A DNA stretch of 64,000 nucleotides, taken from assembly GCA_900155495.1 (NCBI GenBank), contig FTLJ01000450.1:1-64000 (forward strand), read 5' to 3'. The position numbers and the translations under genes were made by a program. The DNA is from Porogramme epimiltina (lineage: Eukaryota; Basidiomycota; Agaricomycetes; Polyporales; Polyporaceae). Of this stretch, positions 20,760 to 33,341 are shown piece after piece. Numbering within the stretch: the first letter of the stretch is position 1; each line of letters starts with the position of its first letter. The notes below the pieces were generated by a model that did no database searches, was not told the DNA's origin, and saw nothing but the letters and a program-made list of their open reading frames with translations.

Positions 20760-23307
20760 ATGGCTCCAAGGAAACTCCCCGTCGAAATCGGCCTCCAGGT
20801 TATCGACCACATCACCCCCGACCCACCTGTTTACAACCTAGAGGATGCCTACTATCACCTCCACACTCTGCGTATGTGCGCCCTAGTGTGCAAAGACTGG
20901 CTCAGCCGTAGCCGTCTCTACCTTTTTCATACAATCTACGTCCAGGATGCTCGACGCTTCGACTCCCTCATCAGTAACTTCAGCGATCCAAATTCTAGGT
21001 TTCCGAAGCTTGTGAAGGTCCTCATCATAAATGACTGTCAGGCCAGGTCAGAAGAGGGTTCAAGGGAGTGGTACACCATCACATCCCATGGATCCACAGC
21101 CAAAAGCCTGCAAGACTCCCGGGTTCCTATCCATAAGGTTCTCCTATTTGCGCTAGGAAAACTACCAAACCTGTATGCCCTTCATATTGGTGGCACCCGA
21201 GATCAACCAGTCGCAACTACGCTAGTGGCTCCTTTCCCCTTCAACAATATGACTCGTACATGTCTTATGGCTCTCCGCCGTTCAAACATCCATGACATGA
21301 CCTTATACTCGATTCCTAGTCATCGTGCCGGGCATCTTCTCAAGGCACTCCCTTCTCTTCGCACGCTGAGATGTGGATTTCTATTGAGAGAATCCAATTC
21401 GAAGCCCACTGCACACCTCTTCTGTCCCTCAAAGCTTAGCTTGACTAGCCTGCAGGTATGGACAAGTTGATGAAGGTTCAATTATGGATCTAGGGACTAT
21501 GGCACTCATTCATTGTTTTAGGTAATCGACAGTCGTAACGAAAATGATATCATCAATTGCATCATCCATGCAAGTCGTCAATGTTTAGAAAATCTAAGTA
21601 TCTCTGGGGCTTTTGGTGAGCACAGTAAACAATTAACCACTATCAACGAGTAGTGAACTCATCGCCTTAATCATAGCGGGAAACTCCCTCTTGAATCTCT
21701 CCAAGCTAACGCGTCTTCAATCCCTTGACCTTGTTTTAGGCATAGGAACAGACGTCAACGATTATACTAAATCCGACATTATGGGGTCCATTCGATTTCT
21801 GCAAGCACATGGCGAGGCGCCTTCTAACACTCTCAAGCGGCTTTGCTTTGTCTGCCCATCACCCGGAGATACCCCACTTAGGATGTCTCTATTAAGGCTA
21901 GCGGTCGCAGGTGTTCTTCATCCCCTCAGCCAGTTGGACTCTGTTATCGCAGATGTGCTAGAGAGACGCTGGGCCTCCAGGATGTGCCATGTTGTCTTCA
22001 CAGTCTCGGATGGTGTCAAATGGAATGCTGTTCAGGATATCAAGGATACATTTCGAAAAATCTTCCCGGAAGCTCACAAGAGTAGGCTTTCACAGGTAGA
22101 CCTAAACATACCAAGTAAGTTTGAGTGTCTTGATACAATAGACGCTACTATGCTCAATGCACACCTCATAGGTTTTGGCCATACCTCGGCAATTTCAACA
22201 ATCAAAGTCTCGCCAGGGGGGCACTGGATCTCCACTTCGGACGCGGCCTCCCTAACTATCTGGAATGCTCAGACCTGTCTGGCTCAGGAGTTTATCCCAC
22301 GTACTAGATATAATACCCAGCGGCTCCACTGGTTTGTCCAGTTGCCCGATGGATCAGATGCCCTCTTGCAAGTCGAGGACAAGCCCGAGACATCTGTAAC
22401 ATGGTCGATTGAAGTGTGGGATCTTTCAAAGCATCAAATCCTCGCCGAGATTAGCATCCCTACGTGGCAACCACGCTGTGCTGCCTCGAATCCGGACCGA
22501 ACGATTCTTGCCATCAGTGACATTGGCGGGATGATACACTTCTGGGACGCCGGAACATTCGAGCCAATACTCCCCACACCACTATATGCCATTAGCCCAA
22601 CGAGGATCCTTGCACCACCGAACAATCTATGGATGTCGGTTTACTTTAAATTTGTCGATTATGGAGAATATCCCTGTGTTGCCCCTGTTTGTAGGTTGCG
22701 TACCTCCGACGCCGCTACTGCACTTTTGATGCTCCGTGAAGAGGTTGCGTCACTGTCATATGGAAGGGTCCTCTGTGTCACATTTGATGAAGACTCGGTC
22801 AACGCTATCGCTACAATAGTGACACTGGATGGGATTGTCCATCAATGGGATCTCGCGAGCGGAGACATTTTGTGTCAGGTCCAGTTATACCACCAGTCCG
22901 GAGAGCCTTGTGGGGAGCTCGCCAGCGCCACCCTGTCGCAAGATGGAAGAATAGCATGCTGGGTGTCGAAGAAGATCCAATGGCTGGTGAACGTCTCGAA
23001 CACGTGGGATGGGTTATTGGTACGGACCTTGGATCACGGGCCTGAATTACAAGTCGCATGGGAAAAGGTCCACCATATCTCGGTCTCGCCGGACGGCAAA
23101 TACGCTGCAGTCACGTCGGAAGCATATTTATTGGTCCTATGGAGGCTGGCCGACGGGAAGCGTCTAGTCCCAGGCTTTCTGAGACGGAAAGGTGGTGCAG
23201 GGCGGTTCAATACGTTCTCTCAGGACAGCAAACTAATCGTGACTCCAACGGAAATTGGAACAATTGTCGTCAGCCGGCTTGATGACTTGTTTGAGGATGT
23301 CGAATAG
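20760..23307 (+). CDS. F-box protein with C-terminal WD40 repeats
   Basis: Three exons encode about 800 residues. The N-terminus MAPRKLPVEIGLQVIDHI and LRMCALVCKDWLSRSRLYLF is a mushroom-type F-box, which binds Skp1 in SCF ubiquitin ligases. A region of leucine-rich character follows (LPNLYALHIGG, LPSLRTLRCG, LTRLQSLDLVLG). From about 22,170 a long second part carries degenerate WD40-like units: HTSAISTIKVSPGGHWISTSD with LTIWNAQ, ILAISDIGGMIHFWDAG, TLDGIVHQWDLASGD and VHHISVSPDGKYAAVTSE with VLWRLADGK. Introns lie near 21,455-21,520 and 21,614-21,680. The stop is at 23305-23307. F-box plus WD40 occurs in Cdc4/Met30, but the leucine-rich middle is unlike those proteins, so I infer a lineage-specific adaptor rather than a Cdc4 ortholog. 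Confidence 0.8.
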
Positions 23308-24580
23308 AATCACGTTATCTGTACACATATCTAGGTACAAGAGACGACAGTCGAGTTAGTGGTATTATCAAGAGAGCGTATGGCACCCCCGCGAGCAAGA
23401 GCGCAGCGTTCTTCGCATGCTCGCACTCGCCTCTGCGCGCAAGCAGCGCGAACGCGGCACATAGTTCTGTCGAGGATACGGCCTCACATGCGCACTACCG
23501 CCAGCTTGTGCCACGACTAGCAGGGTCCGGCCCACCTTAATACCCATCTCCGCCGCCTGGATCGCCGGGTCGAAAGCCGGTATACACTTGTTGAGCATGG
23601 AGATGCGTACCAGCCACTACTTAGCCTGAACAATCTGCAGCCGCTGTGTCTATCCGAGATGAACAACGCGTCCTCGTCGGGGTGTGTGTCTCAGCAGTGT
23701 GGGAGTGACGAGAGGACCCTGTGCACTTCTTCGGCCTCGGCAAAGGCTGGAATATCCGCAAGCGAGAGGGTAGGGCTGCCGTGCATACCCTGCTTGGTTA
23801 TAGATACCTCGAAGAGGTTGGGCTGCTGGCTGACGGCCACGACGTGGTCGTCGCGGAAGTGGTTCACGTCCGTGGAGTGTGGGCCGATCATGATAAGGGT
23901 GTTCTTGGACTAGCATGGATGGACATCGTAAATGAAGCGTCGCCTGTCTTCATGGGAGCGGCGTTGAAACGCTAGGGTCAAATCCGGGGTCATCCTCGCC
24001 ATGATCGAGGGCGCGAACGACACGGATGAGCTTGGAGAAGGGGCGAGGTAAGTGTAAGCTGCAGGTTGAAGCAGTCGCTTTACGCACTTGGGGGATGGAT
24101 CCGTGGACTGTGTTGGCGGAAGCGAACCGACTAGACGGGCGCAGCTCGCGCTGTATAGGAAATGGGCATGTTCTTCGTAAGCTCCAAAGTAGTGTTGACT
24201 CTTGAGCATAACAGAGGACGGAAGGTCGAGGACGTAATCACCCGTGACGAGGCATAATCAGGGACTATGTAATGTAGTCGATAATAGATGTCCATGTTTG
24301 AAGCCAATACAATATTTGTATTCCCCATCGTTATCGGTGCGGCATCTTTATCTAGCCGCGCCGGGATTGGACGAGGGTCGTCGAGCGACGGTGGGAGGGC
24401 CGGGCCGCTGATCACGATGAAGCAAGTGACTCGCGACGACGACTTCGAATGCTCGGCCTGTATCGATTGAGGCTCCTCTCTACCCCTCGTTCTTTGTATA
24501 TACATCCTCCCCGCCCCGCCCCCGTCTTTGCTCGCCACTGCTCACACTCGCAGCCGCATCACCACCATCCGCACCACGCT
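23308..24580. other. Mostly non-coding stretch with one coding-like fragment
   Basis: About 1.3 kb between the F-box/WD40 gene and threonyl-tRNA synthetase. Apart from the minus-strand fragment listed separately I see no gene. The right end is the synthetase promoter: TATATA at 24497-24502 and a CA-rich leader. Confidence 0.4.
23689..24209 (-). pseudogene. Unrecognised coding-like fragment, possibly a degraded gene
   Basis: On the minus strand an exon-like stretch (about 23,689-23,905) preceded by a TAG reads NTLIMIGPHSTDVNHFRDD, then VVAVSQQPNLFEVSITKQG and SLADIPAFAEAEEVHRVLSS, ending at a stop. Its composition looks protein-like. Upstream, 23,910-24,209 is open, but I could not join the two convincingly and I do not recognise the family. 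It may be the 3' part of a broken gene, or a small gene with an unrecognised first exon. Confidence 0.3.
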
Positions 24581-27500
24581 ATGACGACCCCGGTCGCCTC
24601 CACGTCGCAGCCGCCTGCGGCCAACGCGCCCGCGAAGGACGTCTCCGCGAAGAAATCCAAGGACAAGAAAGCGAAGGACACCGGGTCGGCCCACCCTCTG
24701 GAGGTACGTTTTGCTCGTGCCTCGTGCCTCACGTAGTAGCTTGCTCACGGCTCCTTGTGTCTGCAGCTCAAGCCGCCTCCCGAGTTCTTTGAGCACCGTC
24801 TGAAAATATTTGAGAAGCTCAAGGCGGAGAACGACGAGTGGGTCAAGAGTGCGTGCTCGTATTTTCCCCCGCGTTTAGCTCTCTGACGGGCATGTGCAGA
24901 CCAGCCTCGTCAGGAGATTACCATTACGCTGAAAGATGGCTCAGAGCGCAAAGGCCTGAGCTGGGAGACAAGCCCCATGGACATCGCGAAGCAGATTTCG
25001 CAAGGTCTCGCAGACCGCGCTGTCATCGCAAAAGTGAGTCATACGTACGGTCGTGTGCGGTTGTTCTGCGGGGCGCTGCGGGTGGGATACGGGTATCCTT
25101 CGCCGGTGTATTCTCGCGTGATGTCGGGGTACCTCTTTTTTCGACGCGTCCGCGGCTCCGGGCTAAAAATGCGCAGACTAGACAGAACGCCCGCATAGTC
25201 ATGGGGTGTGACGCGCTGTTCTTCCTCTATACCCCTCCCCTCCCTTCCCACCGGCCGGTTGCTAATATCGTTGCTGTCAGGTCAATGGCGAGCTATGGGA
25301 CCTTGAGCGTCCACTAGAAGGCTCGTGCTCACTAGAAATCCTTAACTTTGACGATCCAGAAGGTAGCTGCCATCGCCTACACTCACGTACCAAATTTTAA
25401 TCCCCTTGTCCAGGCAAGAAGGTCTTCTGGCATTCTTCCGCGCACGTTCTTGGCGAGGCCTCTGAACGTCATTATGGCTGCCATCTCTGCTTGGGCCCCC
25501 CGACGGATGAGGGATTCTTCTACGAGATGGCCATCCACGATCGGTACGTGCCCTGCGCGCGGGCTGAACTCCGGGAGCTCACGCATGTGCGTTTACAGGC
25601 CAGTTGTCAATACTGACTACCCTGCTCTTGAGAAGGTGGCCGACATGGCGATCAAGGAGAAGCAGAAGTTCGAGCGCCTCGTAGTCCCTAAGGAGACCTT
25701 GCTCGAGATGTTCGCGGTATGCTATCTTTCTAACCACATTGCCTTTACCATCACTCATTGCAGCACTCTTAAAAGTACAACAAATACAAGAAATACCTCA
25801 TTGAGACCAAAATCCCTGACGGCACGTCTACGACGGTGTACCGCTGTGGACCTATGGTGGACCTGTGCGTGGGCCCTCACATCCCGCACACCGGCAAGAT
25901 TAAGGCCTTCATGATCACCAAGGTGCGCACTGGGAGTTGGTGACCAAGACAGTCTTGCTCAGGATATACTAGAACTCTGCGTCCTACTTCCTCGGAGATG
26001 CTACCAACGATTCACTGCAGCGAGTGTACGGTATCTCCTTCCCCGACAAGAAGCAGCTTGCAGAGTACAAGGTTTTCCTGGAGGAGGCCGCTCGTCGTGA
26101 TCACAGGAAAATCGGAAGGGTGTGTCTATATACTGCACATCCACTAGTTGAAGTTCTCACGACTATGTATGCAGGAACAAGAACTGTTCTTCTTCAACGA
26201 CCACAGTCCTGGAAGCTGTTTCTTCCTCCCGCATGGTACTCGTGTCTACAACGCGCTCCTGGAGCTTATGCGAGTGAGTGCTTCTACAGCTTAATCTACT
26301 TTCCCGGTGTTGAATGGTCGCAGTCCGAGTACTTCAAGCGCGGATATCAAGAAGGTAGTGTTATTTGATATCTGTATTATCCACGTCACTCATACCCACA
26401 TAGTCATTTCCCCCAACATGTTCAGCAGCAAGCTTTGGGAGACGTCAGGGCACTGGCAGAACTACAAGGACGACATGTTCTCCCTCGACGTGGAGAAGGA
26501 GAAGTGGGCGCTCAAGCCGATGAACTGCCCTGGCCACTGTCTCATCTTCGACTCGCGCGACCGGAGCTATAAGGAGCTGCCGATCCGCATGGCGGAGTTC
26601 GGCATCGTTCATCGTAACGAGGCTTCAGGCGCACTCACTGGCCTCACGCGTGTGCGCCGGTTCGTGCAGGACGACTCGCACGTCTTCTGCTTGCCATCGC
26701 AGGTGTGTATCCAGACGCTTTGTGACGGGCCTGATAGCTCACCAGCCCGACTTGACAGATCGAGGAGGAAATCGCGGCCCTTTTCGACTTCATGAAGCAC
26801 GTCTACGGCCTCTTCGGGTTCGACTTCGAGCTCGAGCTCTCCACCCGTCCGGACAACTTCCTCGGCGACATCGAGACGTGGAACCAGGCCGAGGCGGTAA
26901 GCTCTCCCCGTCGTACTCCCCAATCTCAGCCCTGACGCCGCCTCCCTCCAGCAACTGACGACGGCGCTCGACGCCTTCTACCCCGGCAAGTGGGAGCTCA
27001 ATCCCGGCGACGGCGCGTTCTACGGGCCCAAGATCGACATCAAGATCCGCGACGCGCTCCGCCGCTCGTTCCAGTGCGCGACGATCCAGCTCGACTTCCA
27101 GCTCCCCGAGCGCTTCAACCTCAAGTACCGCTCCGCGGACGACGGCACCGGCGCGGCCGCGGGCGCCGACGCGGCGGTGACGCGCCCCGTCATCATCCAC
27201 CGCGCGATCCTGGGCTCGCTCGAGCGCTTCATGGCGATCATCACCGAGCACTTTGCCGGCAAGTGGCCGTTCTGGCTCTCCCCGCGCCAGGTGCTCGTCG
27301 TCCCCGTCGCGCTGCCCTACGTGCGTCCCCGTTCCCTTCTCTTCTTCCTCCTCCTCTTCCGCGCGCCACCTCGCTGACGATGCGCGCTTGCAGAGGGAGT
27401 ACGCGTCCGAGGTCGCGGACAAGCTCACCAAGCTCGGCCTGTACGTCGACGTCGACAACGGCGAGAACACGCTCCCGAAGAAGATCCGCAACGGCGAGAT

Positions 27501-27757
27501 CGCGCAGTACAACTTCATCCTCGGTACGTGCCCCCCCTTCCCTCCCCCCTTCTCCGCTCTGCTCCTGTCGCGGCGGCTGACACGTGCTCGTCTATGCAGT
27601 CGTGGGGCAGGAGGAGCTCGACAGCCGCTCCGTCAACGTGCGCAACCGCGACGACGTGGGCACCAAGGCGCGCACGGAGACGCTCCCGCTCGACGTGATC
27701 GCGGAGAAGCTCGCCGCGCTGAAGGCGACGCGGAGCCTCACGAACAAGCTCGCATAG
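24581..27757 (+). CDS. THS1: Threonyl-tRNA synthetase
   Basis: This enzyme charges tRNA-Thr with threonine. The protein (about 740 residues, a dozen exons) opens with a Lys/Ala-rich extension as in fungal cytosolic enzymes. A TGS domain follows ([20 protein letters not shown]). The editing domain is next, with its His-rich sites ([16 protein letters not shown] and [13 protein letters not shown]). The class II catalytic core has [10 protein letters not shown], motif 2 ([21 protein letters not shown], with QDDSHVFC) and motif 3 ([16 protein letters not shown]). The C-terminal anticodon-binding domain runs from [14 protein letters not shown] to the end. All core zinc and ATP-contact motifs are present. 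The start at 24581 lies about 80 nt after a TATA box. It is convergent with the M20 peptidase gene, with 214 bp between stops. One gene may supply both cytosol and mitochondria, but no clear presequence is seen. Confidence 0.96.
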
Positions 27758-27971
27758 GCGAGTCGCGAGCAGGCGGTGGGGTGCTTCCCGTCGTGTGTCG
27801 GTCGTGCGCTTTTCGGGTTCCGTGTCCATTCGTTTGTAAAGAGTAGATAGCTATGTTTTGCTTGACAAGGGGCAATGAGAGACAGAAGTTCTATTTTCTC
27901 GTTTTGTATAGATATTTCCGTAGCTCATCTTGAAGGGCAGCGGCTTCTGTTGCTTGCCGACCTCCATTCTC

Positions 27972-30068
27972 CTACGACCTGTTTTCGACCGCTGCAGCCT
28001 CCGCCTCTCTCCGACGCACGTCTTCGTCGGATGTCTTCTTGACCTGCCACAAAGGGTCCTCGTCAGATGGAGGACGTCATTGGGAGCCGACAGTGCATGT
28101 TCCATAAACTCGCATGAGCACACCTTTTCGAAGTAAGCGTCGTCGTCGAGCAAACGCAACCCCGTCATAGCAAGCGCCGCGGACATGTTTAGGCACGCTT
28201 GGTGCGCCTCTTGGGATCCGGCGGCGTCCGCGAAATCGCGGGTGTGGTTGCTGCCTTTGGTGGGGATGGCTAATAAACGCGGGTTAGTGAGTGATGATTA
28301 CGGATGGGTAGTCCGCGGGCACACACCGAAGGACGACTGCAGGGCGGGCAGAGCTTGATAACAATGGAAAAGTGAGGATTAAGCGGGATGTGCAGAAATC
28401 ACAGTTCCGCACCATATGTTACGTTCCCCTGAGACTCAATGAGCACACCGTGATCATAGTAGGCTGAAAATGTGGCTCACCATATCCGTGGAACTTGGAG
28501 ATACGTCGTAAGAATCGTCGATGGGGCCAAACTTCTTCGTGAACACGTCGGAGACCTCTTCGCCTGAACGCCCCCGCGAATGAGTACCTAGCCCACGAGC
28601 ACGGAACGGCGAGCTCACCGAGTGCCTTGTTCTGGCGAAGGTCGAACGTGGACATGCCCGTGGTGATCTTCACGCGACAGCCTGTAGCAAGGCCGGCCGC
28701 CCTACAGGAATAACTCAGTGTGAACCATAGTAATGGTGTAAGATCACATACTCAAAGCAAGCCACAACGCGCTTCACCGCAACAACGACCTCGGCGCGTG
28801 TTGGTGCACGCACATACCACCTACATGTATTTGGGGTCAGCACAAAGTACGGATAGAACGAGGGAGGGCATACATCATCTTCGCATAATCGGGGATGACT
28901 GAAAACAAGAGTTGTCAGCCCTATAAAGGAGTGTATAAACGAGTATGCTGACTATTTGGGGTCCAATCTTTTCCCTCGAAGATGCCGTGGACGCGGTGTG
29001 TTGGTTTGAGCTGCTGCCTCATCACGGATATGCTGGTGTAAGCCAGGACTGCTGCATCCAAAGCATTTTGTCCCTCCCACGGAGACAACGCAGCGTGAGC
29101 CCTACGGGATCCTATCTCAGTTGTCTTGCAGACCAATGTTTCGGACGCGTTATTACTCACGTGTGTCCGAAAAACTCAACGGAGAGTCGTTGAAGAGCCA
29201 GACAGCTCGCTAGGTTGATTGAATGACGCGGGCCGGGTACAGGGTGGCACCTGTGTGGACGAGATCAGCATGTAGTAGGGTTCATTGAAAAGACTCGCAT
29301 ACATGAGACATGCGTCCATTCCCTCGTATGCACCCTTCTCCAGAAGGAGCACCTTCCCCGAGCCCCCCTCCTCTCCTGTCGAAGACGTATTCGTCAGCAC
29401 CCGCTACTTCTACGCAAAGATCTCTACCTCAGACTCACCGGGCGTCCCAAGGAGGACGATCGATCCCGGCACGCCAAACTCCTCCATCGCAGCCTTGACG
29501 GCGCACGCAACTGCGACGCCCGCGATCGCGATGAGGTTGTGCCCGCACGCGTGCCCGATGCCCGGGAGCGCGTCCATCTCGGAGTTGATCCCGAGCGTAC
29601 GCCCGGCGGCGCTGTCGCCGTCCCCGCGCGTGAACCTGGCGACCCAGGCGGTCTCAAGCAGGTGGTGGCGGGTGACCTGGAAGCCGTGCTTCTCGACGAA
29701 GGCGGTCAGGACGTCGTGTGCGTGGCTGGGAGGGGTAGGGGGCTGTAGTTAGCCGTCATATGTGCTGGGCTAGCGGAGCTCGCTCTGCTCACTGTTCCTC
29801 GAACTTCAATTCGGGGTGGTCTAGATGCGCGTATAAAGAGTCAGATCCCATACTCATTCAATAAACGTAGACAAATGTCCCGCCATAAGTTTGAATACTC
29901 ACCGTGGATGTCCCGACTGAGACCGAATAGCTCTTGATCGAGTGCCTTTAACGTGGATTGGACGTGATCAAAGAACTCAGGGCGATATATATCACCCTCT
30001 GAGAGCTCGTCGGCGTGATCAGGATATTTGCCAGTGTCTCCAGGTTTCCAGGTGCTGCTATCCGACAT
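27972..30068 (-). CDS. M20-family metallopeptidase/amidohydrolase, copy A (PM20D2/ACY1L2-like)
   Basis: These are zinc or cobalt amidohydrolases that cut the amide bond of small peptides or acyl-amino acids. The protein starts MSDSSTWKPGDTGKYPDHAD and has the metal-site chain [31 protein letters not shown], carrying the catalytic glutamate, follows across an intron. The dimer (lid) region has [20 protein letters not shown], where His is a metal or transition-state ligand. [14 protein letters not shown] and IPDYAKMMWYVRAPT lead to the C-terminal HPTKGSNHTRDFADAAGS. It ends KKTSDEDVRRREAEAA at a stop at 27972-27974. About ten short exons join in phase, so the gene looks intact. Copy B at 35.4 kb is its inverted paralog with matching introns. 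The substrate is not deducible. Confidence 0.85.
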
Positions 30069-30580
30069 CGTTGTTGAGAGGGAACTTGTTGTTATCGTTA
30101 TTCACGCTACACATTTGGGGATGACCTGTGACTACCCGGGGCCAGCTTCTTCCTTGCATCATGGGAGGAATAAAGGTCTTTCCTATCAATGCTGCCGGAA
30201 GTTGGGTTCATCGCCTAGATAAACAGGGAATGCTTTAGCAAGGTCTAGTCGTGGGAACCTGCCTGATGACTCAAACATTGGGCCCCTCAAACACTCTCGT
30301 TCACGACTCACCCGCTGGGGTTTTGTTGCCGGAATTTATTACGAGTAGGCTTGTAGGACGCGGCTCTCCTCACGGAATCTTCCTAGCACAGCGCGTACGT
30401 CCGAGAAATTGGGCTGTATTTTGACGCCCACCGCAGGGGCGCGGAGTGTCTAGAAGAACATTTACAGTGCTGCACTACAGTCCTTTCCCTTCGCTAGCCA
30501 CATGTCCGTCGATATCGTATACAAACACGCTCTTCTCCGACTACCGCCTCCCTCTCGACGCTCAGCACTAGCGCGTGGGC
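30069..30580. other. Intergenic stretch
   Basis: It lies between the start of M20 copy A and the 3' end of the GMD gene. No coding region is supported. It should contain the copy A promoter. Confidence 0.4.
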
Positions 30581-32164
30581 TTAGTTCTGGTCCTCGACGA
30601 GGTTGCTCGATGCCTTGAGGTCCTCAGTGACCATCTCCTGCACGAGCGCGTTGAAGGCGACCTTGCGCTTCCATCCGAGGAGCTTCTCCGCCTTTGCGGG
30701 GTCGCCGAGCAGCAAGCTGTGAAGTAAAAAGGGGATTAGCGCGTGCCTATGCAAGGTAGGGAAAGTGACGTACTCGACTTCGGCGGGACGGAAGTATTGG
30801 GGGTCGACCTTGACGAGGACCTTGCCGGTCTTCTCATCGTAGCCCTCCTCAGCCTCGCCGGTTCCCCTCCACCTAAACATCGCGTGAGCATGAAGCACTC
30901 ATCATTCGGGGGGATGAAGACGTACTTGATGGAGTACCCGAGCACGGCGAACGCCTTCTCCACAAACTCACGCACAGGGTGCGTCTCGCCCGTGGCGAGG
31001 ACGAAGTCCTCCGGGGCCTCCTGCTGCAGCATCAACCACATGCCCTCAACATAGTCCTTCGCTACACGACGCACTCTCCCATTAGCTCCCTCACCAACAC
31101 ACAACACGCAATTGTACGCACCGTGTCCCCAATCACGTTTCGCGTCCATGTTGCCGAGGTACAAGCACTTCTGCTTGCCGAGGTGGATGTCCGCGACGGC
31201 GCGCGAGATCTTGCGAGTCACGAACGTGCGGCCGCGGCGCGGGCTCTCGTGGTTGAAGAGGATGCCGTTGCAGGCGTACATGCCGTACGCCTCGCGGTAG
31301 TTGACGACGATCCAGAACCCGTACAGCTTCGCGACGCCGTACGGCGAGCGCGGGTAGAACGGCGTCTTCTCCGTCTGCGGCGTCTCGACGACCTTGCCGT
31401 AGAGCTCGGACGTCGACGCCTGGTAGAAGCGCACGACCTTCTCGAGCCCGCACGTGCGGATCGCGTCGAGCAGGCGCAGCGTGCCGAGCGCGTCGACGTC
31501 GCCCGTGTACTCGGAGAGGTCGAAGGAGACCTTGACGTGCGACTGCGCGCCGAGGTTGTACACCTCCGTCGGGCGCACCGTCGCGATGATGTAGACGAGG
31601 TTCGTGCTGTCGGTCAGGTCTCCGTAGTGGAGCTTGAACTTGGTCTCCCCTGAGCGGAGTACATGGTCAGATTGAGTGTGCGGGCGGGCGATTGGGGAGG
31701 CGCTCACTCTTCTCGTGCTGGTCGGCATAGAGGGCGTTAAGCCGGCTGGTGTTGAAGCTGGACGAGCGACGGATGATGCCGTGCACATCGTAGCCCTTCT
31801 CCAAGAGCAGCTCAGCCCTGCGAGAGCGCAACGCCGTCAGCATGGGCCGCACTCTGCGCAAAGTCCAGGCCCGCCCCATCGCGCGGAATCGATGTCACGC
31901 GAGGGGCGCTGTGCTCCTGCGCGGGTACTCCTTTCCCCGCGGGCACGGCCGTCCGGCGGCGAGGAAGGGAAAGAGACTCACAGGTAAGATCCATCCTGGC
32001 CGGTAATACCTGCGCGGCGGCCCTCAGTCCTGCTGCGCCCACAACGAGGGGCAAAAATAGGGCGCACCAGAGATCAGCGCGACCTTGCGCTTGCGGTACT
32101 GGACCATCTGCTCCTCCGTCATGCGCGTGGTGAAGGGGGTCGAGACGTCTGCCATGGAGGCCAT
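30581..32164 (-). CDS. GMD: GDP-mannose 4,6-dehydratase
   Basis: The enzyme converts GDP-D-mannose to GDP-4-keto-6-deoxy-D-mannose with bound NADP, the first step to GDP-L-fucose. Exons from 32164 give [11 protein letters not shown] and KRKVALISG, spliced to ITGQDGSYL, so the Rossmann motif TGQDGSY is intact. [50 protein letters not shown], the catalytic STSELYGK and [15 protein letters not shown] (the Y-x-x-x-K pair) follow. Further on are [16 protein letters not shown] and [20 protein letters not shown], then [14 protein letters not shown] and [26 protein letters not shown] at the C-terminus. Everything expected of a full-length (about 370-residue) GMD is there. It is on the same strand as GDP-fucose synthase, about 1.2 kb downstream of it. 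Confidence 0.96.
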
Positions 32165-33341
32165 CGTTGCGATCGTGCGGGCGGTGCGGCGGCGGGCGGG
32201 GGTGCGGGGGAGGAGGAGGGGCGGAGGGAGGGCTGCTGATCTCGTCGACGCGCGCCCATGTCGCATTTATTGGCCTCTCCGCAGGCGCGGGCGCCTGTTT
32301 GGGCCCTCGCCGCCTGCGCGATCGTGCGTGGGCGCCTACGAGCCTCACGCCTCGCCCAGATCGCGCGCGAGATCGAGGCCGCGGGTGCGGCCACACTCGT
32401 CCGTCCGCGCCGCCACACCCGCTCGAGCCCGCACCGCTGCTCGCGGGCCTGATCGCGCCCGGGCAATTTCCGCGCGAGATAGACAAATGCCAGGCACACA
32501 TCACTCGCGGGCTCGAGAGGCGGGACGACGCTCGGGACAGCGGCTGCGCGCGGGTGGAGGTCCTCGAGTTCGCGAACAACACGCGGTAGCCACCTGTGCC
32601 CCTCTGTGGGATGAGTGGGACGCGCCAGACCCCACTGTGCATGTGGGACATGTTCGCTCGCGAGAAGGACCGGGTGCGATACGTACAAAGGGCCGGCGAC
32701 ATACGTCTGGACTCTAACAACACGCGAATGTAAAGATACCGACGACTTGCGCTCGTTCAGCGCGCAAACCTCTATAAGACACCTGCCCAGGAAGGCCGCC
32801 CAGCTCACACCCATGCCTCCAACCAGCCGACTCGGCCACCGCTCTGTGAGGCGGCTAGGACCAATGGATGCGCTCGGGATTGAAGGGAAGGGGTCCGGAC
32901 AACTCTCTGGTGACGGCGTCGGGCGTAGAGCGAGTCTCTGGTGTTGTTGGTGCCGAACTCACCGGGGCACGGCCCTTCTATTGCCATAATATCTGTGCCG
33001 CGTGGTCCGCAACGTCCTCGGATGTGATTGAGAGACGCTACGGCGGCCCAGTGTATCGCTTCTTCGAAACCACCAGGAGGCACGATACGACGCTCTCCGG
33101 CGCTGTACCCATGAATGATGTCAACGGCACACTGCATGCTGATCGCAGCGTCGGATAGGCGAAAGGAAGCCCTCCTTGAGACCACAGAGCGCGTCGCCAC
33201 GAAGACGACCCAGATAAGCACCCTCGCGCCCAGCTGCGAACAGAACCGGGTAAACGCCTCGATCAACATGACGAGAGGGTCCCAACGAGTTTACAAGGTA
33301 TACAAACTTCTAAAACCACGCCTTCTACGCCCACCGCGCTC
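32165..33341. other. Stretch between GMD and GDP-fucose synthase
   Basis: About 1.2 kb. A 154-codon minus-strand open frame (32805-33269) begins MLIEAFTRFCSQLGARVLIW but shows no domain I recognise. The other frames here are chance products of high GC content. The right half should hold the 3' end of GDP-fucose synthase and the left half the GMD promoter. Confidence 0.4.

Noticed and set aside
32805..33269. 154-codon minus-strand open frame between GMD and GDP-fucose synthase
   Set aside because: No recognisable domain and no splice context; kept only as a note in the intergenic entry.
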